Shown here: one piece after another, positions 21,476-30,080 of the stretch
Layout: the number at the start of each line of letters is the position of its first letter
How positions within the stretch are numbered: the first letter of the stretch is position 1
Origin: a virus
IMG/VR virus record: IMGVR_UViG_3300021197_000442
Span: 1 to 41,985 of that record
Length of the DNA stretch: 41,985 nt
Direction: 5' to 3' (one strand)
Notes under the pieces: model-generated
Told to the model about the DNA's origin: nothing
Databases searched by the model: none
Seen by the model: only the letters and a program-made list of their open reading frames with translations
Translations under genes and position numbers: made by a program

Positions 21476-22294
21476 TTATACGTATTCTACTAACATACCT
21501 AGCCATTGTTGCGCCGGGCAAATCTTGAGACAGAGCGCCTCGAATTCGTCCTTACGTTTCGGGTCAACTTGGGCGATATCGTTTATATCCTGGGCGCCTA
21601 TGTATAGGAAATACGGCCATTTAGACGTATCGCTCGGGACTATGTATTCTCTTAATTCGGTAATAAAATCCACATAATTACCGCAGAGCGCGGCGGCCTC
21701 CCCCGCTTCGGCTATAGCTTCCCCGCACAAGGGTATCACGTCCGGGACTGTCTGTAATATTTTATTAACTAATGGGTAGCCCCTCGGCTCTACTCCGTTC
21801 CCCGCTTCGGCGAAGGCTTCGCCACATTCTGCCAGGGCTTCGCCACATTCGACGCCGGGCGTAACCCCGGTAAATTCCCTACGTAAGTAGAGTATGGGTG
21901 AACGGGGGGTAACGCATTGTTTAACACCTGGCGCGGGCTCGCTCCCCGGGACCCACCATTCGTGGACGTAAACGTCGAAGCCATTGCTACGTAACGTATC
22001 TTGTATGTAGCGGGGGTCCTGGCCGCCTAGAATCTTCCATGTGGCGTCCAGTCTGTCCCGGCGTTCTTGGTCGGTAAGCCCTGGATTAGATAAACCCCAC
22101 TGCTGTTCCCATGCGTTTAATTCTCTGGTAGTCTGCGGGAATATATCGAGCCAGACTTCGTCTATGAATTTTTTTATAGGAGGGCCGATTCCTTCCGATA
22201 ACCCTTCGAAGAATTGTCGTAATTTTTTATCTACCGTTATACGCCACGCTCGCGCGTTTGGTAGGAGATGCTTAAAAATACGAAAGAAAATCAT
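21476..22294 (-). CDS. Mu gp48-like baseplate / tail protein (DUF2313)
   Basis: A 272-residue protein matching the DUF2313 tail family (Mu gp48, YmfQ-like): N-terminal LLPNARAW, a helical GLTDQERRDRL region, then Cys-containing repeats (ECGEALAECGEAFAEAGN, LCGEAIAEAGEA) before a conserved CPAQQWL near the end. It links the baseplate to the fibre. It follows baseplate J with a four-base overlap. Confidence 0.85.
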   Translation of the reverse strand: MIFFRIFKHLLPNARAWRITVDKKLRQFFEGLSEGIGPPIKKFIDEVWLDIFPQTTRELNAWEQQWGLSNPGLTDQERRDRLDATWKILGGQDPRYIQDTLRSNGFDVYVHEWWVPGSEPAPGVKQCVTPRSPILYLRREFTGVTPGVECGEALAECGEAFAEAGNGVEPRGYPLVNKILQTVPDVIPLCGEAIAEAGEAAALCGNYVDFITELREYIVPSDTSKWPYFLYIGAQDINDIAQVDPKRKDEFEALCLKICPAQQWLGMLVEYV

Positions 22295-23487
22295 ACAAAA
22301 ACCACCGATTCGGCCTTCGCTTTCTCACCGATTCCCAAAGTATAGGCGTCGGTCTGTATGCCGTTCTGAGATATAGTAGACCCGCCAAAAATACCGCCTG
22401 CTGCGCTAACTATGTCGTCGATAACACCGTCTACCCCTGTTCTAGTTATGCGGTCTAGCCTAGGGGGTATTGACAAGCCGATTATATAAGGCGCCCTTTG
22501 TAGAAAATACTCTGTTACAGCCTGCTCTATATCCGCTTGGACTTGCGCGGGGTTATCAACAGTTAGCGCCAGTACGGTTATAACAAACGGTACCCGCGTT
22601 ATGGGGAAAGTGTTAGCTAGGGCGTTAGCCGGCCGTCTGCTGGCCAGTCCGTTCTGGTCCAGTTCGATAGAGTCTAGTACGGCCTGTAGTTGGGCCGCTG
22701 TAGGTATTCCGTCCGGGTCTCCGGAGCTTTCAACAGTGGCTTCGGCGTATACGTCAACTTGGCCGGGGCAATCGCTAGTATAAGGGTATACGTTAATAAT
22801 CCCGGCTACTTCTTCGCCCCATATTTCATAATCAGCATACGCGCCGCCCTGGGGTCTTTTCTGGAATCTATCTATGACCCGCTGGCGGTATACTTCGGTA
22901 CTTTCAGCATTCGCGCCGGTAACGGTCTGGGTAACCACAGTGGCATTACGCGCTACGTTAGCGAGCGGATTAGCGAAAGAGATAATAGCACCTGGTTCTA
23001 AATTGCCGATAGCGCCCGCACCGCCGCCGCCTGCCTGGTCGGAAGCTGCCCTTACGGTAGCCTGGACGACTGCGGCGTTTAACGTTACGGCGCCTATCGT
23101 AATGTAGGTAACGCCGTTATCGGTGCTTACTAATTGGGTGCCGGAGGGTAATACGCCGGTCTGGGTCTCGACGGTAATATCGATAAGTAACTCGGCGTTA
23201 GTTGCTGGCACCGGGTCGCCTACGCCAATTAATTGCCCCCATTCGGTAAGCGGCGTTAATACTACGCCGTTAACGGTTGTTTCTTTAGAGCTAGCCGTCT
23301 GTACGAATATCTGCAGAAACATAAACCCGCCGTACTTGTAAAGTAGGACGAATACGCCGGCTAAGGCTTTCGCTAAGACCCTTAAAAATGATTTAGGTAG
23401 TAGCGGTATCGTTTGGTTAAGCGACGCTTCTAACTGCGCGATTATATTGTCGCTTATCTCTTTGGTTGTTGGTGTCTGTAGACTCAT
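22291..23487 (-). CDS. Baseplate J-like protein (Mu gp47)
   Basis: A 398-residue protein from the ATG at 23487, chosen for ATGA coupling with the gp46-like stop and GAAGG 8 bases upstream. It shows the baseplate J pattern: N-terminal helices, GVLPSGTQLVS beta segment, GNLEPGA, then ETEVYRQRV-like STEVYRQRVIDRF and RPQGGAYADYEIW. It forms the wedge/ring of the contractile-tail baseplate. Confidence 0.9.
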   Translation of the reverse strand: MSLQTPTTKEISDNIIAQLEASLNQTIPLLPKSFLRVLAKALAGVFVLLYKYGGFMFLQIFVQTASSKETTVNGVVLTPLTEWGQLIGVGDPVPATNAELLIDITVETQTGVLPSGTQLVSTDNGVTYITIGAVTLNAAVVQATVRAASDQAGGGGAGAIGNLEPGAIISFANPLANVARNATVVTQTVTGANAESTEVYRQRVIDRFQKRPQGGAYADYEIWGEEVAGIINVYPYTSDCPGQVDVYAEATVESSGDPDGIPTAAQLQAVLDSIELDQNGLASRRPANALANTFPITRVPFVITVLALTVDNPAQVQADIEQAVTEYFLQRAPYIIGLSIPPRLDRITRTGVDGVIDDIVSAAGGIFGGSTISQNGIQTDAYTLGIGEKAKAESVVFV

Positions 23488-23930
23488 GCGCCGGCCTTCC
23501 AATTCTCTACGAACTCGAAGCTAGTTTCCTCGCCCTGGGCCTCGATATCGATAGTTAGTTTAATTCGGTTAATACCCGGAATACTCGCGAACACAGTAGC
23601 GGACGACGCTACTTTATTGGTGATAAACCAGGCTAAGTCCCTGTTCGCCGCGTCTTCTATGCGACGTAAATTTCCGGTAGTAGCCGGTAACGCCTGTAAT
23701 AAATTCTGGGTTTCGCTATGGTATTCCCTAGCCGGGTCCACCTCGTCGATATTTGCCCACCAGTTAGCCGGATTATCGGCCCTACCGTCGTCGTCTTCAT
23801 TCCCGCCAAACAACGACAAATAAGCGGACGTTTCTAGCCCGCCGCTCATTGTAACGATACCGCCTTCGACCGTAATATTACCGTCGTCGTCTGTCTGGAA
23901 TAGGCTAACGTCGCCTTGTTGTTCTGCCAT
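23484..23930 (-). CDS. Mu gp46-like baseplate wedge protein
   Basis: A 148-residue protein of the phage GP46 type (gp25-like wedge role): an N-terminal acidic beta region (DVSLFQTDDDGNI), then SLFGGNEDDDGR and NWWANID typical of the family. It is placed between the spike and baseplate J as in Mu. Confidence 0.85.
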   Translation of the reverse strand: MAEQQGDVSLFQTDDDGNITVEGGIVTMSGGLETSAYLSLFGGNEDDDGRADNPANWWANIDEVDPAREYHSETQNLLQALPATTGNLRRIEDAANRDLAWFITNKVASSATVFASIPGINRIKLTIDIEAQGEETSFEFVENWKAGA

Positions 23931-23936
23931 TAGCTA

Positions 23937-24557
23937 TTAAGTCCCCGGTGTCGGTGGTACGCCGAACGCTGGTGTAGTATGCGTACTAAGGGTGACGTTT
24001 TGGCTATCCGCCGTAACATCGTCGGCGTTCAATTTCCCACCGGTTGATATATTTCCGCTAGTGTCTATAGTAACACCATTTACGAGAAAGTCACCTCCCG
24101 CCGCCAATTCGAACGAGCCGCTACCATTGTCGCCTTTAATAGAACCGTCCGCCTTAGCGTCGAACGTAGATTCCGGCGTCGTGGTTATAGTGCCGCCGTC
24201 CGGGCGCAAAGTTACCGACCCGTTTTCGTTAAATACTGTAGCTTCGCCCGTATTCTTAAGCCATATTTCGACAATAACGACGCCGTCTTCGTCCCGGGCG
24301 TATATTCGTTTATCGCCTGGCTGGGCTTTTGGCTCGTTAAGCGGGTCCAGGTATCCGATAGCAGATTCCCGGCCCGAACCGCTGTCGGTATTTAAGGCCA
24401 CGTAGTCGCCTGGTAACGGGTGCGAATCGTCCCCGGCTGCTGCGAAATGCTCGGCGGTTACGTTAGGGCCTCCGCCCGGGTCGACCTTTACGTCGTTAAC
24501 TTTGGCTTCGTTCCTGGTCAATCTTACGAAAGACAATAATTTCGCTATTCGTCCCAT
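23937..24557 (-). CDS. Mu gp45-like baseplate spike
   Basis: A 206-residue protein of the Mu gp45 spike family: N-terminal OB-like domain, then a repetitive beta-helix (GSVTLRPDGGTI, GNISTGGKLNADDV) ending HTTPAFGVPPTPGT. In P2/Mu spikes the tip carries an iron-binding HxH; here only one His is present. It should form the membrane-piercing trimer. Confidence 0.85.
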   Translation of the reverse strand: MGRIAKLLSFVRLTRNEAKVNDVKVDPGGGPNVTAEHFAAAGDDSHPLPGDYVALNTDSGSGRESAIGYLDPLNEPKAQPGDKRIYARDEDGVVIVEIWLKNTGEATVFNENGSVTLRPDGGTITTTPESTFDAKADGSIKGDNGSGSFELAAGGDFLVNGVTIDTSGNISTGGKLNADDVTADSQNVTLSTHTTPAFGVPPTPGT

Positions 24558-25780
24558 GGTAGCGCCTCCGGAACTTTGCCACTAAAAGAACCTGGTATTA
24601 CTAAATTAAGGGTAGCGGTTTCCGTTGCCCTATCCCTACTAAATTCAATAGACCGGATAATAAATTCGTATTCGTTGTATATCATGGCGTCGGGTGCCAG
24701 TAATTTAATAGCGGTATTAGGTTCCCATAATTTTCCGGAGGGGTCGCGCCAGGTAGCTACGCGAACCGAGTAAGACGCCATGTTCCCAAACATACGCCCC
24801 GCTTTAGCTTCTACGGCCGATTTAACGTCGGCGTCTAGTGTATCAGGTGCATTGAAAGTTAAAGGCCTGGTAACGCCTAATAGGCGCGGATTCTTAACGG
24901 TAAACTGGGACCCGGCCAGGCCTACGACTACCGGCTCGATACCGGTTATATGGCTGTAGTATTCCTGAGGGCTAAAGAATGGCGTAACCGATAATACGGG
25001 CGCTACTCCCTGCTGCAGTCGTGCGACGGGCTGGCCCCCTTCGGAAGACTGTAGGAATGTTAACTTACCGCGCGACGAACTCGATATTATTAAATTACGC
25101 TGCTTTGCAAGTTCGGTTAAAAATGCTAAAACTTTTTTACCTGGTTCGCTGGCTACTCGTTCAAACACCGCGCCCTGGTCTGCCTGAAAGTCTACGCTAA
25201 TACCGAAAGGCGCCGCCATAGCGGTAGCAATCTCGCGTAAACCTTGGTTATCAAATTCCAGCGGGAAAGAACTAGCCGGCGAAGTACAGTCGTTAAGAAC
25301 GCCGGGCAAAGAATAGCCGCTTACCGATATTATCTTCTGGGCGTTTTCTAATACAGGGTTTACGGTAACCATGGTACCGGTAAATAAGGGAGTACCGCCG
25401 ACCGTAATAACCACAGTTTTAAACGAGAAGGGGCGGAAAGTATCCCGAAACCCTGGGGCGTCGGCGTCAAAAGGCGCGCCGAATTCTACCGTATCCATGG
25501 TGTCGATAGCTCGGGTAATGCGTACCTTATCCCAGAATCTAAAGCGTTTACCGTCTATTAGGATAGCGACCTCGTCGTCTGTACTGCTGTCTGCGGCCTG
25601 CTGTAAGTTTTGCGGGGCTTCCGGTAGCACTGGAACAGTTAACGTCGTACCGGCTGTTAGCGGCTCGGCTACGCCGGGGTTCGCCCTGGCTATTCGGTCG
25701 GCTTCCTTTTCGGTGCCGTATTTCTTCCGCGAGATACTTTCGAAAGTATCGCCGGTAATTACGCTATACGTAGTAGACAA
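24545..25780 (-). CDS. Mu gp44 (P)-like baseplate hub protein with LysM domain
   Basis: A 411-residue protein with an N-terminal LysM-like segment (YSVITGDTFESISRKKYG) followed by a T4 gp27-like hub domain (VAILIDGKRFRFWD, then FLTELAKQRNLIISS). It corresponds to Mu gp44 and joins tail tube to spike. It overlaps the circularisation-type protein gene by 17 bases and the spike gene by 13. Confidence 0.85.
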   Translation of the reverse strand: MSTTYSVITGDTFESISRKKYGTEKEADRIARANPGVAEPLTAGTTLTVPVLPEAPQNLQQAADSSTDDEVAILIDGKRFRFWDKVRITRAIDTMDTVEFGAPFDADAPGFRDTFRPFSFKTVVITVGGTPLFTGTMVTVNPVLENAQKIISVSGYSLPGVLNDCTSPASSFPLEFDNQGLREIATAMAAPFGISVDFQADQGAVFERVASEPGKKVLAFLTELAKQRNLIISSSSRGKLTFLQSSEGGQPVARLQQGVAPVLSVTPFFSPQEYYSHITGIEPVVVGLAGSQFTVKNPRLLGVTRPLTFNAPDTLDADVKSAVEAKAGRMFGNMASYSVRVATWRDPSGKLWEPNTAIKLLAPDAMIYNEYEFIIRSIEFSRDRATETATLNLVIPGSFSGKVPEALPWDE

Positions 25781-27008
25781 TTTCGCGCCCCTTTGGTACT
25801 TCTAAAATTTCGGACCCGCTTAGATTATTCGAGTTTATAAAAAAGTCCAGTTCGTCGTCTACGCTTCCGTAGAACTCTGCCGCCAGGTCGATAATAGTTC
25901 GGTTACGAGTTAGAACGACGCGGCGCTCCTGTTTTAACGTAAACGATATTTCTACCAGGAAACCGGCTGTAAGTGCTACGGCCTCCTGCAGTTGTTGGTA
26001 CGCTGCCCCGGTATCTACTTCGCCTAGTGCCTGGAAGTTGTCGTCGCGCCAGGCGGTAACGTCGTCCAGTTGAGTAAGTACCGCTTCCGCTGCGGCTAGC
26101 GCCTCGGTCTTAGTAGTAAACTGATTATTTACCACGGAAACCACGGAGCCGGTAACGTACGTAGAAGCGTAAAGGTCGTTAGTGTGGAATTCGTTAGAAC
26201 TGCTAGCGTCCGTACTCGGAGTAACGACCGCGTCGTCGCCTGAGATAATAGAGTCCGCCAGGTTTCTATATGCGTCGAGTCGTGCTTCGATATTCGCTAA
26301 GGCCCTGGCCGGCGCTTGTATCATTATAGCGGTTTGGAAAGCCAGCGTAAGGGGTTGGGCGATAAGGATATCGATACCCTGGTTAATAGAATCGACTACC
26401 GCGTCGAATTGTTTACGTACGTCTTCCTGGACGTCTGCAATAGCTTGCAGCCCGCTAGAAGCTGAGTCTAATAGCGCCTGGTAGTCGTTCTTAAAAGTAG
26501 CGGCGTCGACCGCGCTATCCAGGCTAGTAACTTCTTCGAATTCTGCCGATACCGCGTCGTTATACTCGTCTACTGCAGATAGTACCGCGCTGGCCGGGTC
26601 GTTTTGGGCTGCCGGGTAAATTAGTCCGATAGTCTCCCATAAAGTAATCTCTAATACGGCTTGGTTCGCGCCCGTCTTTAAGTCGTCGCGGCGGGTAATG
26701 GTACCGAACGGTACGACGTCCACGGTTCCGTATATCGGGTGTTCTAGCTTTCCGGTGCCGCGCTCCAATAAAGCGGCCTCGAATGCGTCCGCCCCCTGGT
26801 CGTAATTATCGCCCCAGAAGAAAACCCTAAGCGGGTATTTTCTGCCCGTGTGGCCTAGGTCCTGGACGAAAGTACCGTCCGCGTCTGGAAACTCGAAACC
26901 GGTAGTTTTCTTATCTACTTTTTTACTTACGTTTTCATACCCGAAGGTAATACGCTCACCCGAAGGCGACGTATAGGCCGCTTCGCGTATTCTGTCATTC
27001 CATGCCAT
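25764..27008 (-). CDS. Mu gp43 (N)-like tail / DNA-circularisation-domain protein
   Basis: A 414-residue protein. The N-terminal 130 residues match the DNA_circ_N family (Mu gp43): GFEFPDADGTFVQDLG, YPLRVFFWG and GKLEHPIYG. The middle is long helical and the C-terminus has a LysM-like RNRTIIDLAAEFYG. It is a baseplate hub or tail-tip component in Mu. The start overlaps the tape-measure stop as TAATG. Confidence 0.85.
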   Translation of the reverse strand: MAWNDRIREAAYTSPSGERITFGYENVSKKVDKKTTGFEFPDADGTFVQDLGHTGRKYPLRVFFWGDNYDQGADAFEAALLERGTGKLEHPIYGTVDVVPFGTITRRDDLKTGANQAVLEITLWETIGLIYPAAQNDPASAVLSAVDEYNDAVSAEFEEVTSLDSAVDAATFKNDYQALLDSASSGLQAIADVQEDVRKQFDAVVDSINQGIDILIAQPLTLAFQTAIMIQAPARALANIEARLDAYRNLADSIISGDDAVVTPSTDASSSNEFHTNDLYASTYVTGSVVSVVNNQFTTKTEALAAAEAVLTQLDDVTAWRDDNFQALGEVDTGAAYQQLQEAVALTAGFLVEISFTLKQERRVVLTRNRTIIDLAAEFYGSVDDELDFFINSNNLSGSEILEVPKGREIVYYV

Positions 27009-28939
27009 TAGAAGGCCCCCGAAGGTTGTAGCGATAAACCAGGACCCAGGCTTCCGCCTGTTACTTCTGCGCGTCCGGATTCGTCGCGGATTGTTACTTC
27101 TGCGCTACTGGTTGTACGCTGTTCTTCAATACTGCGGGCTACTCTTTCCTGCGGGCTTACTACCTGGGGGCCGGTGCTTCCACCGCCCGAAGTTTGTACG
27201 TCGTCGCCGAATCCGAAGAAGTCCGCAACGCCTCCGCCTATGCTAGAAATTGTATCCACAATGGCGGACGCGGCGCCCTTAACTTTATCAACTACGCCCA
27301 TTATCTTATCGATAGCGGAATCGAATATACTTACTACCCCCGTCCATAGGTCCTTAAAGAATGCCTTTATAGGCTCCCAGTGCTTAAAGATTAACGCGGC
27401 GGCGGCAATTAGCCAGCCTATCGGACCCATAAGGAAACCGATACCCGCGACGATAATATCCATAGCCTTACCGGATTCTAAGAACGCCTGGGTAAGTTCG
27501 TCCCACCAAATTATAACGGCCGCTATAGCTGCGATTAGCGCCATAATACCCAGTATGATAAGTACGATAGGATTAGCGGCCATAACCAGATTAACGACGG
27601 TTAGGATAAGCGCCAGGGTCTTAAGTATCGTAGCCAGGGCAAAGAATACCGCCAGGCCGATACCTATTCGTTTCATCCATTTAATGATATTACTAAAATT
27701 ATTTATCAAGTTAGCCAGGAAGCCGCCGACGTTGGTAGCGATTAATTTTTCGTTAACCCTCACCCATTCGGTAGTCTTTTCTATAGCGTCGGCTAGCGGG
27801 CCGCTGCTCATACTGAATATTGATATTTTAACGCCTTCTACCGCCGATTTAAGCGAGTTTAACCGCCCTTGCAACGTATCACGCATTACGGACGCCATTC
27901 TCGAGGAAGCCCCGCTCGCGCCTTCTAATTCTTTCCGGTATTCGCGTAGCCTATCGGACCCGGAGGCCAGTAACACGTTAACGCCCGCGATAGGTATTTT
28001 ACCGAAGATACCTTCTAATACTCCGGAACGGTCGGCGGTACCGAGCCCGTCCAGGGAGCCGTTAAGGTCGTGTAAAATATCCACGATATCGCGCATATCT
28101 CCGTTAGCGTCTTTAGTGGAAACGCCTAGGCGCTTAAGTATTTTAGCCGCGCCGGTGCCGGGCGCCGATAACGATAGGAACATGTTTTTAAGAGTGGTAC
28201 CGGCTTTACTGCCTTTAATACCTGAGTTAGCTAATTCGCCGGCCAGTGCTGCGAACGTCTCTATAGACGCGCCGGCCGTGGTCGCTACGGGGGCGCCGTC
28301 TTTGATTGTTTCGAATAAGGATTCTACGGTCGTGTTCGCGCTGGTGGTAGTCTTGGCGATAACGTCATTAACGCGCGCTAGGTTAGTGCCTAGCTGGGTG
28401 GCGTCTTTCGTCATTAGACCGAAGGCGCCTAAAGAATCCGAAGCGACGTCGGTAGCTGTTGCTAAATCAACCTGGGCGGCGGTAGCTAAATCCACGACGC
28501 CAGGCAAAGCGGCGACGGACGATTCGGCATTAAACCCTGCCATAGCCAGGAAGTTAAGCGCTTCGGCCGATTGGCTGGCGCTAAATTCTGTAGTAGAGCC
28601 GGTCTTCTTAGCGGCGGCTTCTAGCTGCTCGAACGCCTCCGTACCCCTCCGAATTTCTCCGGGGAATTTAGCGGCGGCATTAACTAGGGTTTGCTCGAAC
28701 TCGGCCCCCGTCGTAACGACGTTAGCCATAGCCGCGCCAGATATTGCCAGGGCGGCCGTAACTGCTAAAGCGCCACGTTTAACGCCCGAAGCAAATTTCG
28801 ATACACTGCGGTTTAATTTGTCGAAGCCCCGCCCCATAGAGCGAGTTAATTTTCCTACCCGGTTTTGCATCCGGGAGACGGGGGCCGTTACGCGGTCCAC
28901 TGCCTTAAATACGGCTTCTACGCTAAAACGGCCTGCCAT
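27008..28939 (-). CDS. Tail tape measure protein
   Basis: A 643-residue protein with a TP901-type tape-measure N-terminus (ETTVESLFETIKDGAP-like segment, AALAGELANSGIKGSKAGTT) and hydrophobic segments around 420-520 typical of tape measures. It sets tail length and is ejected with DNA. It follows the frameshifted chaperone region, with AGGGG 6 bases before the ATG. Confidence 0.9.
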   Translation of the reverse strand: MAGRFSVEAVFKAVDRVTAPVSRMQNRVGKLTRSMGRGFDKLNRSVSKFASGVKRGALAVTAALAISGAAMANVVTTGAEFEQTLVNAAAKFPGEIRRGTEAFEQLEAAAKKTGSTTEFSASQSAEALNFLAMAGFNAESSVAALPGVVDLATAAQVDLATATDVASDSLGAFGLMTKDATQLGTNLARVNDVIAKTTTSANTTVESLFETIKDGAPVATTAGASIETFAALAGELANSGIKGSKAGTTLKNMFLSLSAPGTGAAKILKRLGVSTKDANGDMRDIVDILHDLNGSLDGLGTADRSGVLEGIFGKIPIAGVNVLLASGSDRLREYRKELEGASGASSRMASVMRDTLQGRLNSLKSAVEGVKISIFSMSSGPLADAIEKTTEWVRVNEKLIATNVGGFLANLINNFSNIIKWMKRIGIGLAVFFALATILKTLALILTVVNLVMAANPIVLIILGIMALIAAIAAVIIWWDELTQAFLESGKAMDIIVAGIGFLMGPIGWLIAAAALIFKHWEPIKAFFKDLWTGVVSIFDSAIDKIMGVVDKVKGAASAIVDTISSIGGGVADFFGFGDDVQTSGGGSTGPQVVSPQERVARSIEEQRTTSSAEVTIRDESGRAEVTGGSLGPGLSLQPSGAF

Positions 28940-28947
28940 AATTACCC

Positions 28948-29576
28948 CTATTTAGGTTTAGTATGCTCTTTTAGCTCCGCGCGTAACCCTTCATAAAAGA
29001 AGCGTATTTCGTGCGCCCGTAGCGTTCTGGCATCCGGTAGGCCTGGGTAATCGCGGCTAACCTGTAGCAACATTTCAGTATATACAGGCTGGAACGTGTG
29101 GCTATGCTTCCCGTCTTTATCTTTCGGGAGCCTTTCGTCCGCACCGCGACGAACTACCAGGGTCCGGACTAACCCAAAAAAAGCGTCGTTATTGCCATGC
29201 AGACTTTAAGGTCCGCCATTTTCATTTTACTAAATACGTTAGCATGGGTTTTTGTAATATCCCCCATAGCCGCGTATAGCTTGCCGATATCTTCCGTTTT
29301 CTTCTTACGGTCCATTGCCATAAGAGAAGCGCCCGTCGGTTCGTGGAACGTAATAGCGTCCGCGTCGTTCGTACGTTGTGGGGTAAATACCGGTTCGCCG
29401 CTGTCTTTAATAACTAAGGCGCCCGATTGAATCGCCGCGATTACGCGGTCTTTCTGCTGGGTAAAACCTTTACGGTCGTCTTCGTCCATATCGGCCGGGT
29501 CGACGTCCAGGTCCATAGAATCTACGAAGCGGTTAAACTCCTGTTCTGCTACTTCTTTCGCTATTTTATCAGTCAT
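28948..29576 (-). CDS. Tail assembly chaperone, -1 frameshift product (G-T fusion)
   Basis: A -1 shift at T TTT TTG (29181-29175) continues translation past the zero-frame stop for 75 further codons to a TAG at 28948-28950, giving about 209 residues. The extension (starting GLVRTLVVRRGADERL, ending EHTKPK) has no good start of its own and is uninterrupted. This is the conserved lambda G/GT arrangement immediately upstream of a tape measure gene. Confidence 0.8.
29169..29576 (-). CDS. Tail assembly chaperone, zero-frame product (G-like)
   Basis: A 135-residue acidic helical protein ending TTLFLG, encoded in the usual slot of tail chaperone G between tube and tape measure. It ends two codons after the slippery heptamer, so most ribosomes make this short form and a fraction make the fusion. 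An AGGG within a repeated 13-bp element serves as Shine-Dalgarno. Confidence 0.85.
   Translation of the reverse strand: MTDKIAKEVAEQEFNRFVDSMDLDVDPADMDEDDRKGFTQQKDRVIAAIQSGALVIKDSGEPVFTPQRTNDADAITFHEPTGASLMAMDRKKKTEDIGKLYAAMGDITKTHANVFSKMKMADLKVCMAITTLFLG
29175..29181 (-). other. Programmed -1 frameshift heptamer
   Basis: Zero-frame codons CTT TTT TTG give T TTT TTG on a seven-T run, followed by GGGT and the stop TAG. Both tRNAs can re-pair in the -1 frame. Confidence 0.8.
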
Positions 29577-29659
29577 AATTTAAGCCCTATTTGCTTATAA
29601 GTTGGTGTCGCGCCCCAGGCTTTCGCACTAGGCAAGGGGATAGGGCGCCCGCGCAACAT
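29573..29659 (-). CDS. Possible 28-residue peptide between tube and chaperone genes
   Basis: ATG at 29659, preceded by AGGG 4 bases upstream, opens 28 codons (MLRGRPIPLPSAKAWG at the start) whose TGA overlaps the chaperone ATG (ATGA). It fills an otherwise unexplained gap of about 100 bases. The Shine-Dalgarno is close to the ATG, so it could be a leader or coupling peptide rather than a functional protein. Confidence 0.4.
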   Translation of the reverse strand: MLRGRPIPLPSAKAWGATPTYKQIGLKL

Positions 29660-29671
29660 TAAGCCCTATTT
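29580..29671. repeat. 13-bp direct repeat flanking the tube-chaperone gap
   Basis: TTAAGCCCTATTT occurs at 29580-29592 and 29659-29671. Read on the minus strand each copy supplies an AGGG just before an ATG (29659 and 29576), so the repeat looks like a duplicated translation-initiation segment. Confidence 0.6.
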
Positions 29672-29678
29672 ACGCCGG

Positions 29679-30062
29679 CTACTGCTTAGTTAGTACGCCA
29701 GGACCCATTAGAGAAACCGCCGCCGTAGCGTTTTGGCTGCTCGTTTGAGTCTCGCCGACTATCTGGGCTGTACCCTGGTAATCGTTACCCGAAGCGTACG
29801 AAATAACCACGGGGAAGAAGTCGTTACGGTTAGTAAGTTCTTGTAAGAACTCCTGGTCCGCGCGGTCGTCGTCAATCTCCAAGGTTAAACCGTCCAGCGA
29901 CAAGGGTACGCGAGTTTTAATTAAACGCGCGGTACCGTCCCCGTTTGCCTGGACTTCGTTTTCGAATCCGCCTAGCTTACGCTGGGCTTCGGCGTCGGCC
30001 GCTACTGCGAAGTTGCGACCGTCTAAAGTAATGCTTTCAATGCTTCCGCCTACGGCTGCCAT
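29679..30062 (-). CDS. Tail tube protein (Mu gpM-like)
   Basis: A 127-residue protein of the contractile-tail tube family: SITLDGRNFAVAADAEAQRKLGG at the start (23 residues, key NFAV and KLGG), VPLSLDGLTLEIDD, and a beta-rich end. It is directly after the sheath gene as expected. Confidence 0.88.
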   Translation of the reverse strand: MAAVGGSIESITLDGRNFAVAADAEAQRKLGGFENEVQANGDGTARLIKTRVPLSLDGLTLEIDDDRADQEFLQELTNRNDFFPVVISYASGNDYQGTAQIVGETQTSSQNATAAVSLMGPGVLTKQ

Positions 30063-30080
30063 TGTCCTATCTCCTTAACT

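Noticed and set aside
27174-28955. 593-codon open frame on the plus strand opposite the tape measure gene
   Set aside because: Its product is low in complexity (Ser/Ala/Pro/Ile-rich) and mirrors the codon pattern of the tape measure gene; no Shine-Dalgarno or family resemblance.
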